DNA from: Undaria pinnatifida
Taxonomy: Eukaryota > Sar > Phaeophyceae > Laminariales > Alariaceae
Direction: 5' to 3'
Length of the DNA stretch: 64,000 bases
Assembly: GCA_012845835.1 (NCBI GenBank)
Contig: JABAKD010000016.1
Span: 23,296,573-23,360,572, forward strand
The translations under genes were made by a program, and so were the position numbers. Positions 22,273 to 32,839 of the stretch are shown here, piece by piece. How positions within the stretch are numbered: position 1 is the first letter of the stretch; the number at the start of each line of letters is the position of its first letter. The notes beneath the pieces were generated by a model, which ran no database searches, was not told the DNA's origin, and saw nothing but the letters and a program-made list of their open reading frames with translations.

Positions 22273-22869
22273 TCAGATCCGAGGTCAGCGCAAACGTCGC
22301 TTAGAGGGTGACCTAACTGTTCGAGACCAGTATAAGATGGACTCTGAGGTCCTCTACGCGCTGGGCTTGCTCCAGATGTCAATTAGTAGGCGACGATTCG
22401 ATGTCCACTCTGGACCGCGGAGAGCGAAACGGCATTTACGACTGGAGTACCCAATGTAAACGAAGAAAAGTCGAGCGTATGCGTGTGCATTTCGATTGGA
22501 CCTGTGCTACGATAAAGGTGCACCACAAGGTGCAACAGCTTTTTCCTCAGGACCCTTCGCCTGAGGAGCTGTCGAGTTTCTTCACCGTTTGATCTTAACC
22601 CGAACCCTAATTTGGAAAAAACCGAAAGTGCAACTCGATGAGCAAACCCATGGCGTAGGTGTACTAGGGAGTCATTTTCCTGAAAATAATGACATTCCGA
22701 CGAAGTTGCGTTGCGTTAAGGAGCTCCGTCGTTCAGATTATATTTTGGCCAAGATGCTACCTTTATGGTATGTCGCGTCATTGGTTTTCCTGCCGACGTA
22801 GAACCGCTTCCGCAATCCGTTGCTGGCTTAAGGGGGTCGATATACAGAGACAAGTCGCATACGGCCATG
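22273..22869 (+). pseudogene. copia element 2 integrase-RT linker (unresolved)
   Basis: The stretch between integrase and RT fragments of copia element 2. Frames are short and broken, and no domain is recognisable. Position alone assigns it to the variable linker. Confidence 0.4.
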
Positions 22870-23420
22870 AAACTAGAACTTGATCGTCACCAAAACGACC
22901 GGACGAATGAAGCCGCGGCACCATCTAAAAGAGGCGGAAACCTGTATGGGCAAGGTTGTATGTTGTTGCACAAGCAAAGTCCAAACTGCTTGAAAGCGAA
23001 GCTAAAGGCTAGACTTCAGGCTAAGGAATTTATCCAGGCGCAGAACGGTGATTCATTTGAAAAGTACGCATCAACTCCCTCTTCAGCGTCAGGCAAAAAA
23101 TATTGTGGCTGTGGCTAATACGAAGGCATTGCTAATAATCCGTTTTGGACGTCGCACCAGCTTTGTTCGCGCGAACCTTGTCCGCGAAAACTTGCCGATG
23201 CATGTATACTAATGGTATTCCAGGAAGGGCTGTTGGCTGTCGACCTCAACAGGTCACTGAGGTGTCTGACACAGAGTGGATGGTAGTGAGTCGGAACGAT
23301 GGTGGACACGGCGGTAGAGTATGGCATACAGGAGTCTAGGATTGGTCCGTGCATTTTTCGCGCGGTGTTGGACGCCGAGGACCAACGCCCGAATGGGTAG
23401 GGTGCACCGTAACTGGACCA
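22870..23420 (+). pseudogene. copia element 2 reverse transcriptase, N-terminal half
   Basis: KAKLKARLQAKEFIQAQNGD followed by SFEKYASTPSSAS matches the copia RT opening (K-x-R-L-V-A-x-G-F-x-Q ... F-x-x-T-x-A-P-T). After a frameshift, FVRANLVRENL corresponds to F-V-x-A-x-L-x-E-x-V. Then, in another frame, AVDLNRSLRCLTQS corresponds to V-x-x-L-N-R-S-L-Y-G-L-K-Q. SRIGPCIFRAVLD resembles the pre-catalytic D-P-C-x-F/Y segment. The catalytic Y-V-D-D region is lost at or near the repeat insertion at 23459. Confidence 0.82.
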
Positions 23421-23458
23421 AGTCCGGCGGAAGGCTATCTCCCATGGCCGGGGGTTTT

Positions 23459-23803
23459 GTTAGTGGGTGAGCTTGCGCAAGTCCCACACTACCCGGAAAG
23501 ATGACATTCCGGGTGGCTATCTCCACCGAACCTGACCCTCAGGGGACAGGCCGGGTCGACATACACACGCACCCGTATACAACGGCAGCTTGCGCTGCCG
23601 GGGTTGTAACGAAGACCACTGATAGGGACAGCTTACGCTATACTTACAATGGGACCCGAAGGGTGCTCCGGCTAGCGTTGGGCTGCGAAAGCAACTGAGT
23701 TAAATCGACACACGACGCGTATGAAAATACGTGGAAGTGTGGTGAGCTAAAGCTTTATTTTTCCCCATCCGCCGGAGGATAAAAAAAAAAAAAAAAAAAA
23801 AAA
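23459..23803 (+). mobile_element. Structured retroposon-like repeat with poly(A), copy 1
   Basis: A 322 bp body ends in GCCGGAGGAT followed by 23 consecutive A residues (23781-23803). The body matches 24498-24847 throughout. It contains strong short hairpins, notably GGCAGC-TTGC-GCTGCC near 23583-23598 and a GTGGG...CCCAC stem near 23472-23496. The poly(A) tail indicates retroposition of an RNA. It sits inside the RT region of copia element 2, so it inserted later. The source RNA is unknown. Confidence 0.75.
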
Positions 23804-24123
23804 GTTGGACGACAAGGTAGGACTAATCATGGCCGGTGATGTAGGTGACACAAAGTAGTCAATGTAGTCAATGCAGTTGCAGGCTAGAGCAAGAGGGGCA
23901 AAAAAAATCGTGTCGCGTTAGTTGCGAAATTCCCCGAATGAATATTTTAACCTCACAGAACCACCTTGGTAGGTGGGTTGCGTTTTCAAACGCCGGGTCT
24001 TTTTGGCGTTACCTCGTCGTCTAACATACCCGCGACGCCCGGTGAAAAACTAAGCTTGAACAAGAAAAGGGCGGGTTGAGAGGAGGTTGGACGTATGAAT
24101 AGGGTGATATAGACGCTAAAGGC

Positions 24124-24423
24124 AGTATGATCTGGTCATTAATGAGGACGAAGCCAGACGTTTCAAATGCTGTGGGTGCAGTGGCGCGGCACAATCACAA
24201 TACCGTTGACAAGCATTCGAAGGCAGTCACGAAGATTGTGTTACACCTTCACGGAACCAGCGAGTCATGGCTAAAAACCTTTGTGCAGGGTTCGGGGTTG
24301 GACTCGGCTGGTGCTCAGTACGTCGACAAGTCTAGCGACAAAAAATTGGGTATCGGGGAGGGGAGTCACCCTTGGGGGTGCGACCGGCTGTTGGGCATGC
24401 ACGTAGAACGCAGAGATGTGTGA
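24124..24423 (+). pseudogene. copia element 2 RT/RNase H junction fragment
   Basis: The frame reads MIWSLMRTKPDVSNAVGAV, then ARHNHNTVDKHSKAVTKIV and LHLHGTSESWLKTFVQGSG. This is the copia G-S-L-x-W-L-x-x-x-T-R-P-D-I-x-x-A-V ... H-W-x-A-x-x-x-I-L-x-Y-L-x-G-T connection between RT and RNase H. Downstream, YVDKSSDKKLGIG corresponds to the A-D-x-A-x-x-x-x-x-R-R-S-x-S-G region. The frame stops at 24423 and the RNase H core is missing. It lies between the two copies of the structured repeat. Confidence 0.88.
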
Positions 24424-24497
24424 CAATATCCACAACAGAGTTTCAACTGTATGTATGCACTCCATAGAGGAGGCCTGTGATTTTTTAGTCTATTGAG

Positions 24498-24847
24498 CGG
24501 GGGTTTTGTTAGTAGGTGAGTTTGCGCAAGTCCCACACTACGGCTCGTACCCGGAATGATGCCGTTCCGGGTGGCCATCTCAACCGCACCTGACCGTCAT
24601 GCGTCGACATACTTGCGCACCCGTATACAACTATAGTATTATAGTACTGGATAGCTTACGCTGCCGGGGTTGTAACGAGGACCACTGATAGGGACAGCTT
24701 ACGCTGTCGCTCTAGTGGGAACCGAAGGACACGCCAACTAGCGCTGGATTGCGAAGGCAATTGAGTTTTATCGACACGCAACGTGTTTGAAACTACGTGG
24801 AAGTGTGAGGAGCTTAAGCATTATTTTGCCCCATCCTCCGGAGGATA
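24498..24847 (+). repeat. Structured retroposon-like repeat, copy 2 (no poly(A))
   Basis: Aligns with 23459-23780 from CGGGGGTTTTGTTAG to CCGGAGGAT at about 80% identity by eye. Here the hairpin CCCGGAA...TTCCGGG (about 24550-24575) is complete. The poly(A) seen in copy 1 is absent; AGTATAGTG follows directly. Confidence 0.78.
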
Positions 24848-25745
24848 GTATAGTGTATTTTTACACTACTGTTTACCTAAACCTCTTGAAACCCCTCTCC
24901 CCCGCCCCCCCCTCTCCCGACTCACCCCCCACACCCCGACCCCCCCCCTTTTTTTCTTCTTCTTCTTTTCCCGCTCCTTCTCGCTTTAACGCTCCACCTA
25001 ATGTCGAAATCTGCCAGAGAAATAAACACTTCTAAGCACCTGATATCACCTCATTATCTTTCTAGAGCCATCCATGCCGCTGCAGCAATTCACCCCCCGC
25101 CAACGCCCCATCCTTTTCCACCACCCGCAACATCGCCTAAACCTAGAGCCACGCGTACAGCAAACCCCTACATCTATGCGACCTAAAGCTGTTACTTAAA
25201 CAAACCCTCTGGCACCCCCCCCCCCCCCCCCACCCCCTCGAACGCTCCGCCCGTTTCTAACTGGTTGTACGACATACAGGATATAGACTACATGATAAAC
25301 TGGTGCACTATTTCCAAAACCATCAGATTTATCGCCTTAAAGGATGTATAGTTTCCACGCACAGATTGAGCTGCCCCGCGCGTCCCCCCCCCCCCTGCCG
25401 CTCCCTCTTGATCAAACCCGGCCCCCACGTCCTTCAAAACTCCGCCCTCCCCTCACCGGTTATTCGGCCAACACGATTCAGTAGATAAACAGATGCATTT
25501 CCTTCCACAGCCGTCAGATTTTGTCCCCCTCAAAAACGGGTTTTATAGTTTCCGCGCACTGACTGAATGACATCACCCTGTTGACCCTGATAGCTCCAAT
25601 GTAGATGCAACGGGAGTCGCCGAGGACCGATATCCTTCACGAGGACACACAACCCGTAATACGCGCGATCGGAGTATCACACACAGCTGGCAAAGATGAG
25701 TTTCGACAAAATCTTCGATCTCACAGCTGGAGTGTATTTTCATTT
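24848..25745 (+). repeat. C-rich modules plus tail module (copy of 10.7-11.47 kb)
   Basis: Reproduces the order seen in the element at 8285-11852: ACCTAAACCTCTTGAAA, poly-C, the GCCAGAG-AATAAACACTTC module, the CATCGCCTA-ACC module, the TTATAGTTTCCGCGCAC module, and the tail ending CTCACAGCTGGAGTGTATTT. No TIR or tRNA-like sequence follows; the head module of another copy begins at once. Confidence 0.8.
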
Positions 25746-25756
25746 TTATGATAATG

Positions 25757-26830
25757 ATATATGAAGAATCTTCGGGCCTCGTCTCCTCTGTATCAGGTGT
25801 GTGAGGAATTTCTTTGTCGTTTTGAAGCAAGCGGTTGCGTTGACATATACTACCTGGCTTGATGTAAAGGATAGGAACACCACTTAGCAATCACCTACTA
25901 CACGCTAGAGCATGTTTTCATGAGCACCACCAACAAGAGCACCAGACATGGACGCGACATGTACAAGACCACAACATCTTCGACGACAATGGGGAAAAAA
26001 CAGGATATGTAGTCTAATCGTACACTATTAGATAATAATGAAAAAAAGAAGTACAGACAGATATGTCAAAACTGCGGTAAACCACACGATCACCCTACTA
26101 CGCAGGGTATTTCGTGCCTCCATCCGTTTACATGATCGCCTGACAACCTCTACCATACCAAACGCAGTAGCACATGCCTAACAAAGTAAAGTCATTCTCG
26201 TGTTCAATAGTGGTGACATCGCATGCCCACATCAACTTGCTTTTTGTATTTGTAAGATGTATCTCTGTCTTAGAATTGGCGACCTCAGAGCCCCACATCG
26301 GCACGGTAAAAATCATGGGCGTAAAATCTTACATTTGAGACAAAAAAATATGTGAAAAGGAAGTACGGTAGACCACACTACCAACCTATTACGTAGGGTA
26401 TTTCGTACATACCGTCTGCATGATCGCCTCCCAACCTATGCCAAACGAAGTATGACTAAGGAAGCAACGTCATTGAGCGCGGGTACACCAAGCGTTCATT
26501 TCAAAACACTGACGATTCGCACTTCTCCCTCTCGTGCTCAAAGGTGGTGACATTGCATTACCACATACCACATCTAACATCAAATCTTCTGCAATAATAA
26601 ACAATACCAGGCAGATATCTGATGGTATAAAGGCATGTCTTCTTGCTACAATCAATCGTCAGGTTTGTCCCCTTTGAGGATTTATTGTTTCCGCGCACAT
26701 ATTGAAGTGCCCCCGCCCCCCGCCCCCGCCCCGATCCCTCTTGTTCAAACGCCCCACTTGAAATCAAAATCTGCCAGAGTAGTAGTAAACACTACCAGTC
26801 GGCTGATATCAAGTCAGCTTTAGGTGGCAT
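25757..26830 (+). repeat. Head and middle modules of the C-rich element (direct)
   Basis: Matches about 8720-10320 of the inserted element, starting with GAATCTTCGGGCC, running through GCAAGCGGTTGCGTTGACATA, and ending with the module before the poly-C region, with internal deletions. It is joined directly to the preceding tail module. Confidence 0.8.
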
Positions 26831-28732
26831 AGATGTAGCGTTTTGCTACGATACGTGTGGTGCTAGGCCTAGGCGATGTTGCGGGTAGTGGGGAAGGAGG
26901 GGGCGTTGGGGGTGGGGGGGGTGGAGGGGGGGGGGAAGCAGCGGCATGGATGGCTCTGAAAAGATAATGAATTGATATCCAGTGCGTGGAAGCGTTTATT
27001 ACTCTGGCGGGTTTCGATATTAGGTGGGGCGTTTGAGCAAGGAAAAAGAGAGAAAAAAAGAAAAAAAAAAGTGAGGGGGGAAAAGGAGGTTTAGGTCACA
27101 AATAATATTCAAATACACTCCGGCTGTGAGATCAAATATATGCAGGGGCTTGTTATACGCGTGGTGCTAGGTCTAGGCGATCGTGCGGGTGGTGGGAACG
27201 GAGGGAGCGTTGGAGGGAAGGGTTTTTTTATTGGGGGGGGGAGAATGAAAACTACGTCATGGATGGTTAGAAAGATAATGACGTGATATCAACTGCGTAG
27301 ACGTGTTTCTTTCTCTGGCCGATTTCGATTGTAAGTGGGGCGTTTGAACAAACTGGGCGGAAAAAGAAAGGAAGGGGGGGAGGGGTCGGGGGAGGAGGGG
27401 GGAAGGGGTGGGGCGTTTGAACAAGAGGGATCGGGGGAGGGGGGGGGGGAGGGGTGGGGCGTTTGAACAAGAGGGATCGGGGGAAGGAGGCGGGGGGGTA
27501 GGTTTATATGTGCGCGGAAACTACAAATAAAAATCTGACAGTTGTGTAGCGAGAAGACATCCCTTTATATTAGCTGCCTGGTAATGTTTAGTCTACTATT
27601 CTAGAAGGTTTGATGTTATTAATACATGCAGCATGCAACCCAGTGTTTAGGTGTAGTGAACGACGTGTTAAATTTTCACAGTTTGTTGTTGTACATGGAT
27701 CGAAAGAGAGAATATTTGTAGTTACCATTATTTCCTGACATTGCTAATTATAAGAAAGATATACGTATTGCCAAATACAACAGGCGAGGTGATGTGGTCA
27801 TGCAATGTCACCGCCATCATGTAGTTACCATTATTATCTGACATCGCCAATTATAAGGAAGAGATACATACTGCGAAATACAACAGGCGAGGTGATGTGC
27901 TCATGCAATGTCACCGCCATTGCGCACAAATAGGAGAAATGCGAATCGTCAGCGTTTGAAAGGAACGCTTGGTGTACACGCGCTCAATTACGTTGCTTCC
28001 TTAGTCATACTTCGTTTGGCATAGGTTGGGAGGCGATCATGCAGACGGTATGTACGTAATACCCTACGTAATAGGTTGGTAGTGTGGTCTACCGTACTTC
28101 CTTTTCACATTATTTTTGTCTCAAATGTAAGATTTTACGCCCATGATTTTTACCGTGCCGATGTGGGGCTTTGAGGTCGCCAATTCTAAGACAGAGATAC
28201 ATCTTACAAATACAAAAAGCAAGGTGATGTGGGCATGCGGTGTCACCACTATTGAACGCGAGGGTGACTTTACTTCGTTAGACATATGCTACTGCGTTTG
28301 GTATGGTAGAGGTTGTCAGGCAATCATGTAAACGGATGGAGGCACGAAATACCCTGGGCAATAGGTTCGTCGTGTGGTTTACCGCAGTGTTGACATATCT
28401 GTCTGTACTTCTTTTTCTCATTTTTATTAGACTAAACTATATTGTAGTGTACGATTAGACTATTATGTCCTGTTTTCCCCACTGTCGTCGAAGACGTTGT
28501 GGTCCTGTAGATGTCGCGTCCATGTCTGGTGCTCTATGTTGGTGGTGCTCATGAAAACATGCCCTAACGTGTAGTGGATGATCGCTGAGTGGTGTTCCTT
28601 TCCTTTGCATCAAGCCAGGTATTACATGCCAACGCAACCGCTTGCTTGAAAACGACAAATGCAAATAAATTCCTCACACGCCTGACACAGCGGAGACGCG
28701 GCCCCAAGATTGTTCAGTATACCGACGGCCCA
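26831..28732 (-). repeat. Inverted copy of the C-rich element modules
   Basis: Reverse complement of the C-rich, middle and head modules, ending with the inverse of ACTGAACAATCTTGGGGCC at 28705-28725. With 25757-26830 it forms a large imperfect inverted pair. The region 27780-27915 contains a duplicated internal block (CAACAGGCGAGGTGATGTG occurs twice). Confidence 0.8.
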
Positions 28733-28945
28733 CATAGGTTTTATAGTTTCAGCGCGCAGACTGACTAAAATCACCCTGTTGACCCTGATAGCTACACTGT
28801 AGTTGCAAGGGGAGTCGCCGACCTATATCCTTAATGAGGACACACAACTCGTAATGCGCGCTATCGGAGTATCACACAAAGCTTGCAAAGATGAGTTTCG
28901 ATGAAATCTTCGATCTCACAGCTGGAGTGTATTTTTATTTTTTAT
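28733..28945 (+). repeat. Tail module of the C-rich element
   Basis: Contains GGTTTTATAGTTTC, CCTGTTGACCCTGATAGCTA, GGGGAGTCGCCGACCTATAT and CTCACAGCTGGAGTGTATTT in the same order as 11260-11465, 25525-25745, 31470-31680 and 33590-33930. It sits in direct orientation next to an inverted head module. Confidence 0.85.
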
Positions 28946-29357
28946 AATATATGTAGATGCATCGCTTGGCGTGTGTGTATCCCATGCCTGTTTTTTGTTG
29001 GTGTTTTGGTCTTGCCGTCTTGGTTTACTCGATGGTTGGTGTTTGGTCTGTTTGGTCTTGGTGGGTTGCTCTTCCCTCAGCCCCTACTTTCCTTTTAAAA
29101 AAAAATCAAGATTACTTTTCCGTTTGTTGTTTCTGTTTTTTTTCTTTTCTTTCGTTAATTAATTTCTGCGTTGCAGGCGGGCTATTGATAGTGTGCCGGT
29201 CGCCTGCATGTTCCCCGTTCCCGCATTCATTGCGGTCGTCAGTGCACGAACAAACTACATGTATTACCAAAATGTGTATCTGTGGCCCGTACGACGTAGT
29301 TCGTTGTTGTGAGCACAGAGCTCGTCGCCACCGGCACGGACACTGGTTGTGCTGGAC

Positions 29358-29384
29358 GTTGTTGTTGTTGTTGTTGTTGTTGTT
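29358..29384 (+). repeat. (GTT)9 microsatellite
   Basis: Nine perfect GTT units. Shorter (GTT)n runs recur at about 29523 and 29772, each at the start of a related downstream sequence. Confidence 0.95.
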
Positions 29385-29935
29385 TCTCACATTAACTCTT
29401 GTTGTCACAAATCTAGAGTCCGTGGTCACACAAAGGTGCTGGACCCCTAGAAGATCCGAAAAACAAAATGAAATCAATATTCGTCCGGGAAATACCACGC
29501 TTTCCCGCCTAAAAACGCACGATGTTGTTGTTGTTGTTCTCAACTCGCATAATCAAGTCCGTGGTCACAGGACAGGCCCTAGTGACTCTGGAGCTGGGGA
29601 ATACCCCAGGGAAAACACACACAACCCAAGGTGGTACACGCATATATCACATCCGATGCAATTCATGCCTCCACCAGAAACATATGGATGTACAGTAGTA
29701 CTGTAGATGGGTGGGAAAATCATCATATGTAGGGAACACACACTGAGGCGTAGTTGGTGGGCTGAATACAAGTTGTTGTTGTTGTTGTTCTCACATTAAT
29801 TGTAAAAAATCTAGAGTCCGTGGTCACACAAAGGTCTTGGAGCCTTAGGAAGATGCGAAAAAACAAATGAAATCAAAATTCGTCCGGGAAATATTACGCT
29901 TTTCCCCCTAAAATCGCACGATTCGAAGAAGAAGG
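29385..29935 (+). repeat. Direct repeats each headed by (GTT)n
   Basis: 29385-29522 and 29790-29935 share TCTCACATTAA, AATCTAGAGTCCGTGGTCAC, ACAAAGGT, ATTCGTCCGGGAAATA and CGCACGAT in order, about 80% identical. A third, partial copy (TCCGTGGTCACAGG) starts after the middle GTT run at 29538. The GTT run seems to be a constant part of the repeat. Confidence 0.8.
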
Positions 29936-30310
29936 CGCACAAGTGAAATGATCGAATGTGCAAACTGAACTCACATGGCGGCGGGTATCCACTTAACTAC
30001 AGCATAGAGTTCCCCCGTTCCCAAACTAACCAACTCGCGGCTACCAACTACAGCGGTTGGGCTGCCTGCACCGTACGAATCGCACGGTATTCGTGAGCAC
30101 AGACGAACGCGCCTGCTGTTTGGAGTGCTGTCAGAGTGACGACCCGCGGGTATGCAGTTAAAAAAGAGCACAAGGTATCCACGCCAACGCGCCTATACGG
30201 AGTACTTGTAGGAATAGGGAACTCAAGTCCCTCCGCCCTTTTACACGTTTGGTCGGTCGTATACATAGACTATATCAACTAGAATTACTAGCCCTGCCGA
30301 TATATTGTCA

Positions 30311-30617
30311 CCGGTCGCCCCGGTGGCGTATCAGGTTATCCTCGAGCCTGGTATAGGTCAGTTTCGTGAGTTCGAGCCCCGCCGAGTGCACACTCGTATA
30401 AATTTGTTGGGACTTTTTCTTGTGGACAAATTGACTTGCGGAAAGCGCGAGAGCGTGAGTCAGCAACCCTCGATGAACAATCGACGAGCAGTGGGATTGC
30501 TGGACCCTATGCGCGATAAAAATTGAAGGCATGCACCGGGGAGGAGACGGGATGGCACCTGTGACCACGGCTTGTCCAGAAGCTGGAAAGTAAAAGTGTG
30601 CAAAAAAAAAAAAAAAA
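30311..30617 (+). mobile_element. tRNA-headed SINE-like retroposon
   Basis: Begins CCGGTCGCCCC. It has a box-A-like TGGCGTATCAGG and a box-B-like AGTTCGAGCCC about 45 bases later, then an unrelated body of about 220 bases, and ends in 16 A residues (30602-30617). A tRNA-derived RNA polymerase III promoter plus A-tail is the standard SINE layout. The head shares CCGGTCGCCCC with the minus-strand sequence at 36875-36884. Target duplications were not resolved. Confidence 0.6.
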
Positions 30618-31059
30618 TGAATACAACGCATAGTACACAGCACCATTACTCGTATATTTCACCACGTATACTCGCAGCATATTAGATACAAAAATGAGCA
30701 CGTAGCTCGTGGACGCGGGGATTGAGTTGAATCTTTCCCAGCCTGTTTGTAGCAGGGAATTGCATTATTAGTACTCAGTAGGACCTGCTGCGTGCCTGCC
30801 TATACCTACCTCCTTCGCGTCAAATGACGGGAGATTTTCCACATTAGTTGGACGTGGGGTTACGAGGCCTCTGTTCTGTAGATTTTAGAGGACCTTTCCA
30901 CTTTATTTACTCCCTGGCGTTTGTGCAGGGTTCGGAGTTTGCTTTGCTGCCGAGCCGTTACGAATGCCGATCATGGATGGTACAGAAGTAGATTATGTAT
31001 CATCTTACCATATCTGAATGCCATATATTGTACTCCACCATTGTACTCCACCCTCTCTT

Positions 31060-31685
31060 TACTCACTGATTGTACGACTTACCCCAGGATATACATGATA
31101 AACTGATGTATTATTTCCAAAACCGTCAAATTTATCCCCTCAAAATAATGTATAGTTTACAGGCACATATTGAGCTGCCCCACACGCCCCTCCCCCCCCC
31201 CCCCCCCCCCCCGCCCCCAATAATATACTGGTGCCAAAACCGTCAGATTTATCCCCTCGAAAGGATTTATAGCTTACATGCACAAATTGCCCCCTTCCCC
31301 CCCCCCCCACCCCCCCCCCCTCCAAACCCGCTCGCTTTTGATCAAAACCAGGCCCCCACGTCCTTCAAAACTCCGCCCCGCCCCCCTCACCGGTTATTCG
31401 ACTTACAAGATTCACTTGATAAAAGGATACATTTCCCTTCACAGCTGTCAGATTTTGTCCCCCTCAGAAACGGGTTTTATAGTTTCCGCGCACAGACTGA
31501 CTAAAATCATCCTGTTGACCCTGATAGCTACACTGTAGTTGTAAGGGGAGTCGCCGACCTATGTCCTTAATGAGGACACACAACTCGTAATGCGCGCGAT
31601 CGGAATATCACACACAGCTTGCAAAGATGAGTTTCGACGAAATCTTCGATCTCACAGCTGGAGTGTATTTTCATTTTTATAATAT
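31060..31685 (+). repeat. C-rich and tail modules, further copy
   Basis: Two C-rich units (poly-C at about 31188-31213 and 31296-31322) are each preceded by a TTTATAGCTTACATGCAC-like block, followed by the complete tail module ending AGCTGGAGTGTATTTTCATT. Confidence 0.8.
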
Positions 31686-32839
31686 TGTCTGTCGTCAAAG
31701 ATCGGGCATCAGTCATTGCGGATAGTCCTTTGTCATGATTCATGACTGACATACGTGATCGGTTGATCGAACATCAAAGATGGCATCATCAGCTGTGAGA
31801 TCAGATTTCTAGGGATGTGTAGTCCATCAATCGGTAGCATTTAACGATACCATGTACATATCGTAGATCGGCGCAGCCGATATATCGAAAAATATCAGCA
31901 AAGCGAGCCGGCGAGCTCAGCACAGCTGACGCACAAAGGCGCGGAAGCTCGCTGTGCGTACCCCAACGCCCCCCCCCCATGCTAGCGAGGGAGGCTCAAT
32001 GGGGGCGTCGCCGGAGGCAGACAAATTGAGCACTTTCGCTTCATTCCCCATAAAAAGATGGTCCCAAATAAATGCGCCATCAAACAAAGTTGTCGACGGG
32101 TGCTATTAATACCATCATTATCTATAGACAGACTAGACTAGAGGTATAGACTAGTCTAGTCCAATGGCATTTTTTTTTTGGTATATCTATGAAATGTTTT
32201 CTAAATGACGAGCTATCGTAACCCCTTTACAACTCGAAACCCGTTTTGCGGAACAAAATTACTTGGATTTAGTATAGGGAGGGGTTCGGGGGCCCTACTT
32301 TACCCAAAATCGTCGGAAAGAATCCGTGTCTAGGACCATGGGCTTTTTCATCCGGTGTTTGTTGTAGCAGTTTTGCTTTCCTCCAAATCAGTTTCGGGAG
32401 AGCTCTCAAATTGAGGAGCAGTGTACTAGAAAATAAGCCGTGCACCTCCTCTATCGTAGCACGCGTCTGGCATTCAAACAGCAGCATCAAACTTAATCTT
32501 CGTCGTCAACCAACAACCTTGACTGAGCGAGAACTTGCAAAAAGATTGTTTTGCTTATTTTTTTCATTTGACAGTTAGTTCGATACATAAAAATAAAAAA
32601 AATCAAATCAAATGGGAAAACCAGCACTCTGGCGCTTACAGAGACTACAACAACGTACAGTCTGCTAATTGTTTTTCAAAACACGATGTAAGTGAATAAA
32701 AGGGCCAAAAATAGAGCATTATTACATCAGTCTATAGACTAGCCGAATAGCCGACAAGTCGGAACCAATTCCAACAAAAGGAAAACAAGTACGTACCTCA
32801 AACGTTAGCGCTAAGAAATACCACCTACAAGCACCGTCG
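31686..32839. other. No confirmed gene
   Basis: Contains a short TAGAC/CTAGT-rich patch (32120-32162) and a CCGATATATCG motif near 31879 that recurs near 34422. No frame with family motifs; the longest is 73 codons on the minus strand (32269-32490). Confidence 0.45.

Larger units (their letters stand above)
18349..24423 (+). mobile_element. Ty1/copia retrotransposon 2 (heavily degenerate)
   Basis: On the plus strand, fragments appear in copia order: gag with zinc knuckle (about 19703-19745), probable protease region, GAG-pre-integrase/integrase (20750-22100), RT N-terminal half (22870-23400), then RT/RNase H junction (24124-24420). Every part is broken by stops and frame changes. A structured repeat with a poly(A) tail (23459-23803) is inserted between the RT halves. 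No LTRs were recognised; the 3' end may have been overwritten by the C-rich repeats starting at about 24848. The lineage differs from element 1 (integrase and gag motifs are not close). Confidence 0.85.
28946..30310. other. No confirmed gene; (GTT)n-associated repeats
   Basis: The longest frame in this part (28957-29706, 249 codons, plus) crosses a T-rich stretch and a (GTT)n microsatellite and then a dispersed repeat. Its hydrophobic and poly-Leu content reflects the DNA composition, so I do not call it a gene. Confidence 0.5.

Noticed and set aside
18349-22300. Integrated large DNA virus or host gene cluster
   Set aside because: Initially considered because of several medium frames on both strands. 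The integrase, zinc-knuckle and RT motifs in order show a decayed copia element instead.
23459-24847. The two structured repeats as LTRs of a small element
   Set aside because: Only one has a poly(A) tail, neither shows TG..CA ends, and the DNA between them is a copia RT/RNase H piece continuous in type with the RT fragment upstream.
28957-29706. 249-codon plus-strand frame, the longest in the window
   Set aside because: It runs through T-rich DNA, a (GTT)9 microsatellite and a dispersed repeat that recurs at 29772-29935. Its hydrophobic and poly-Leu content follows from those, and no domain or splice structure supports it.
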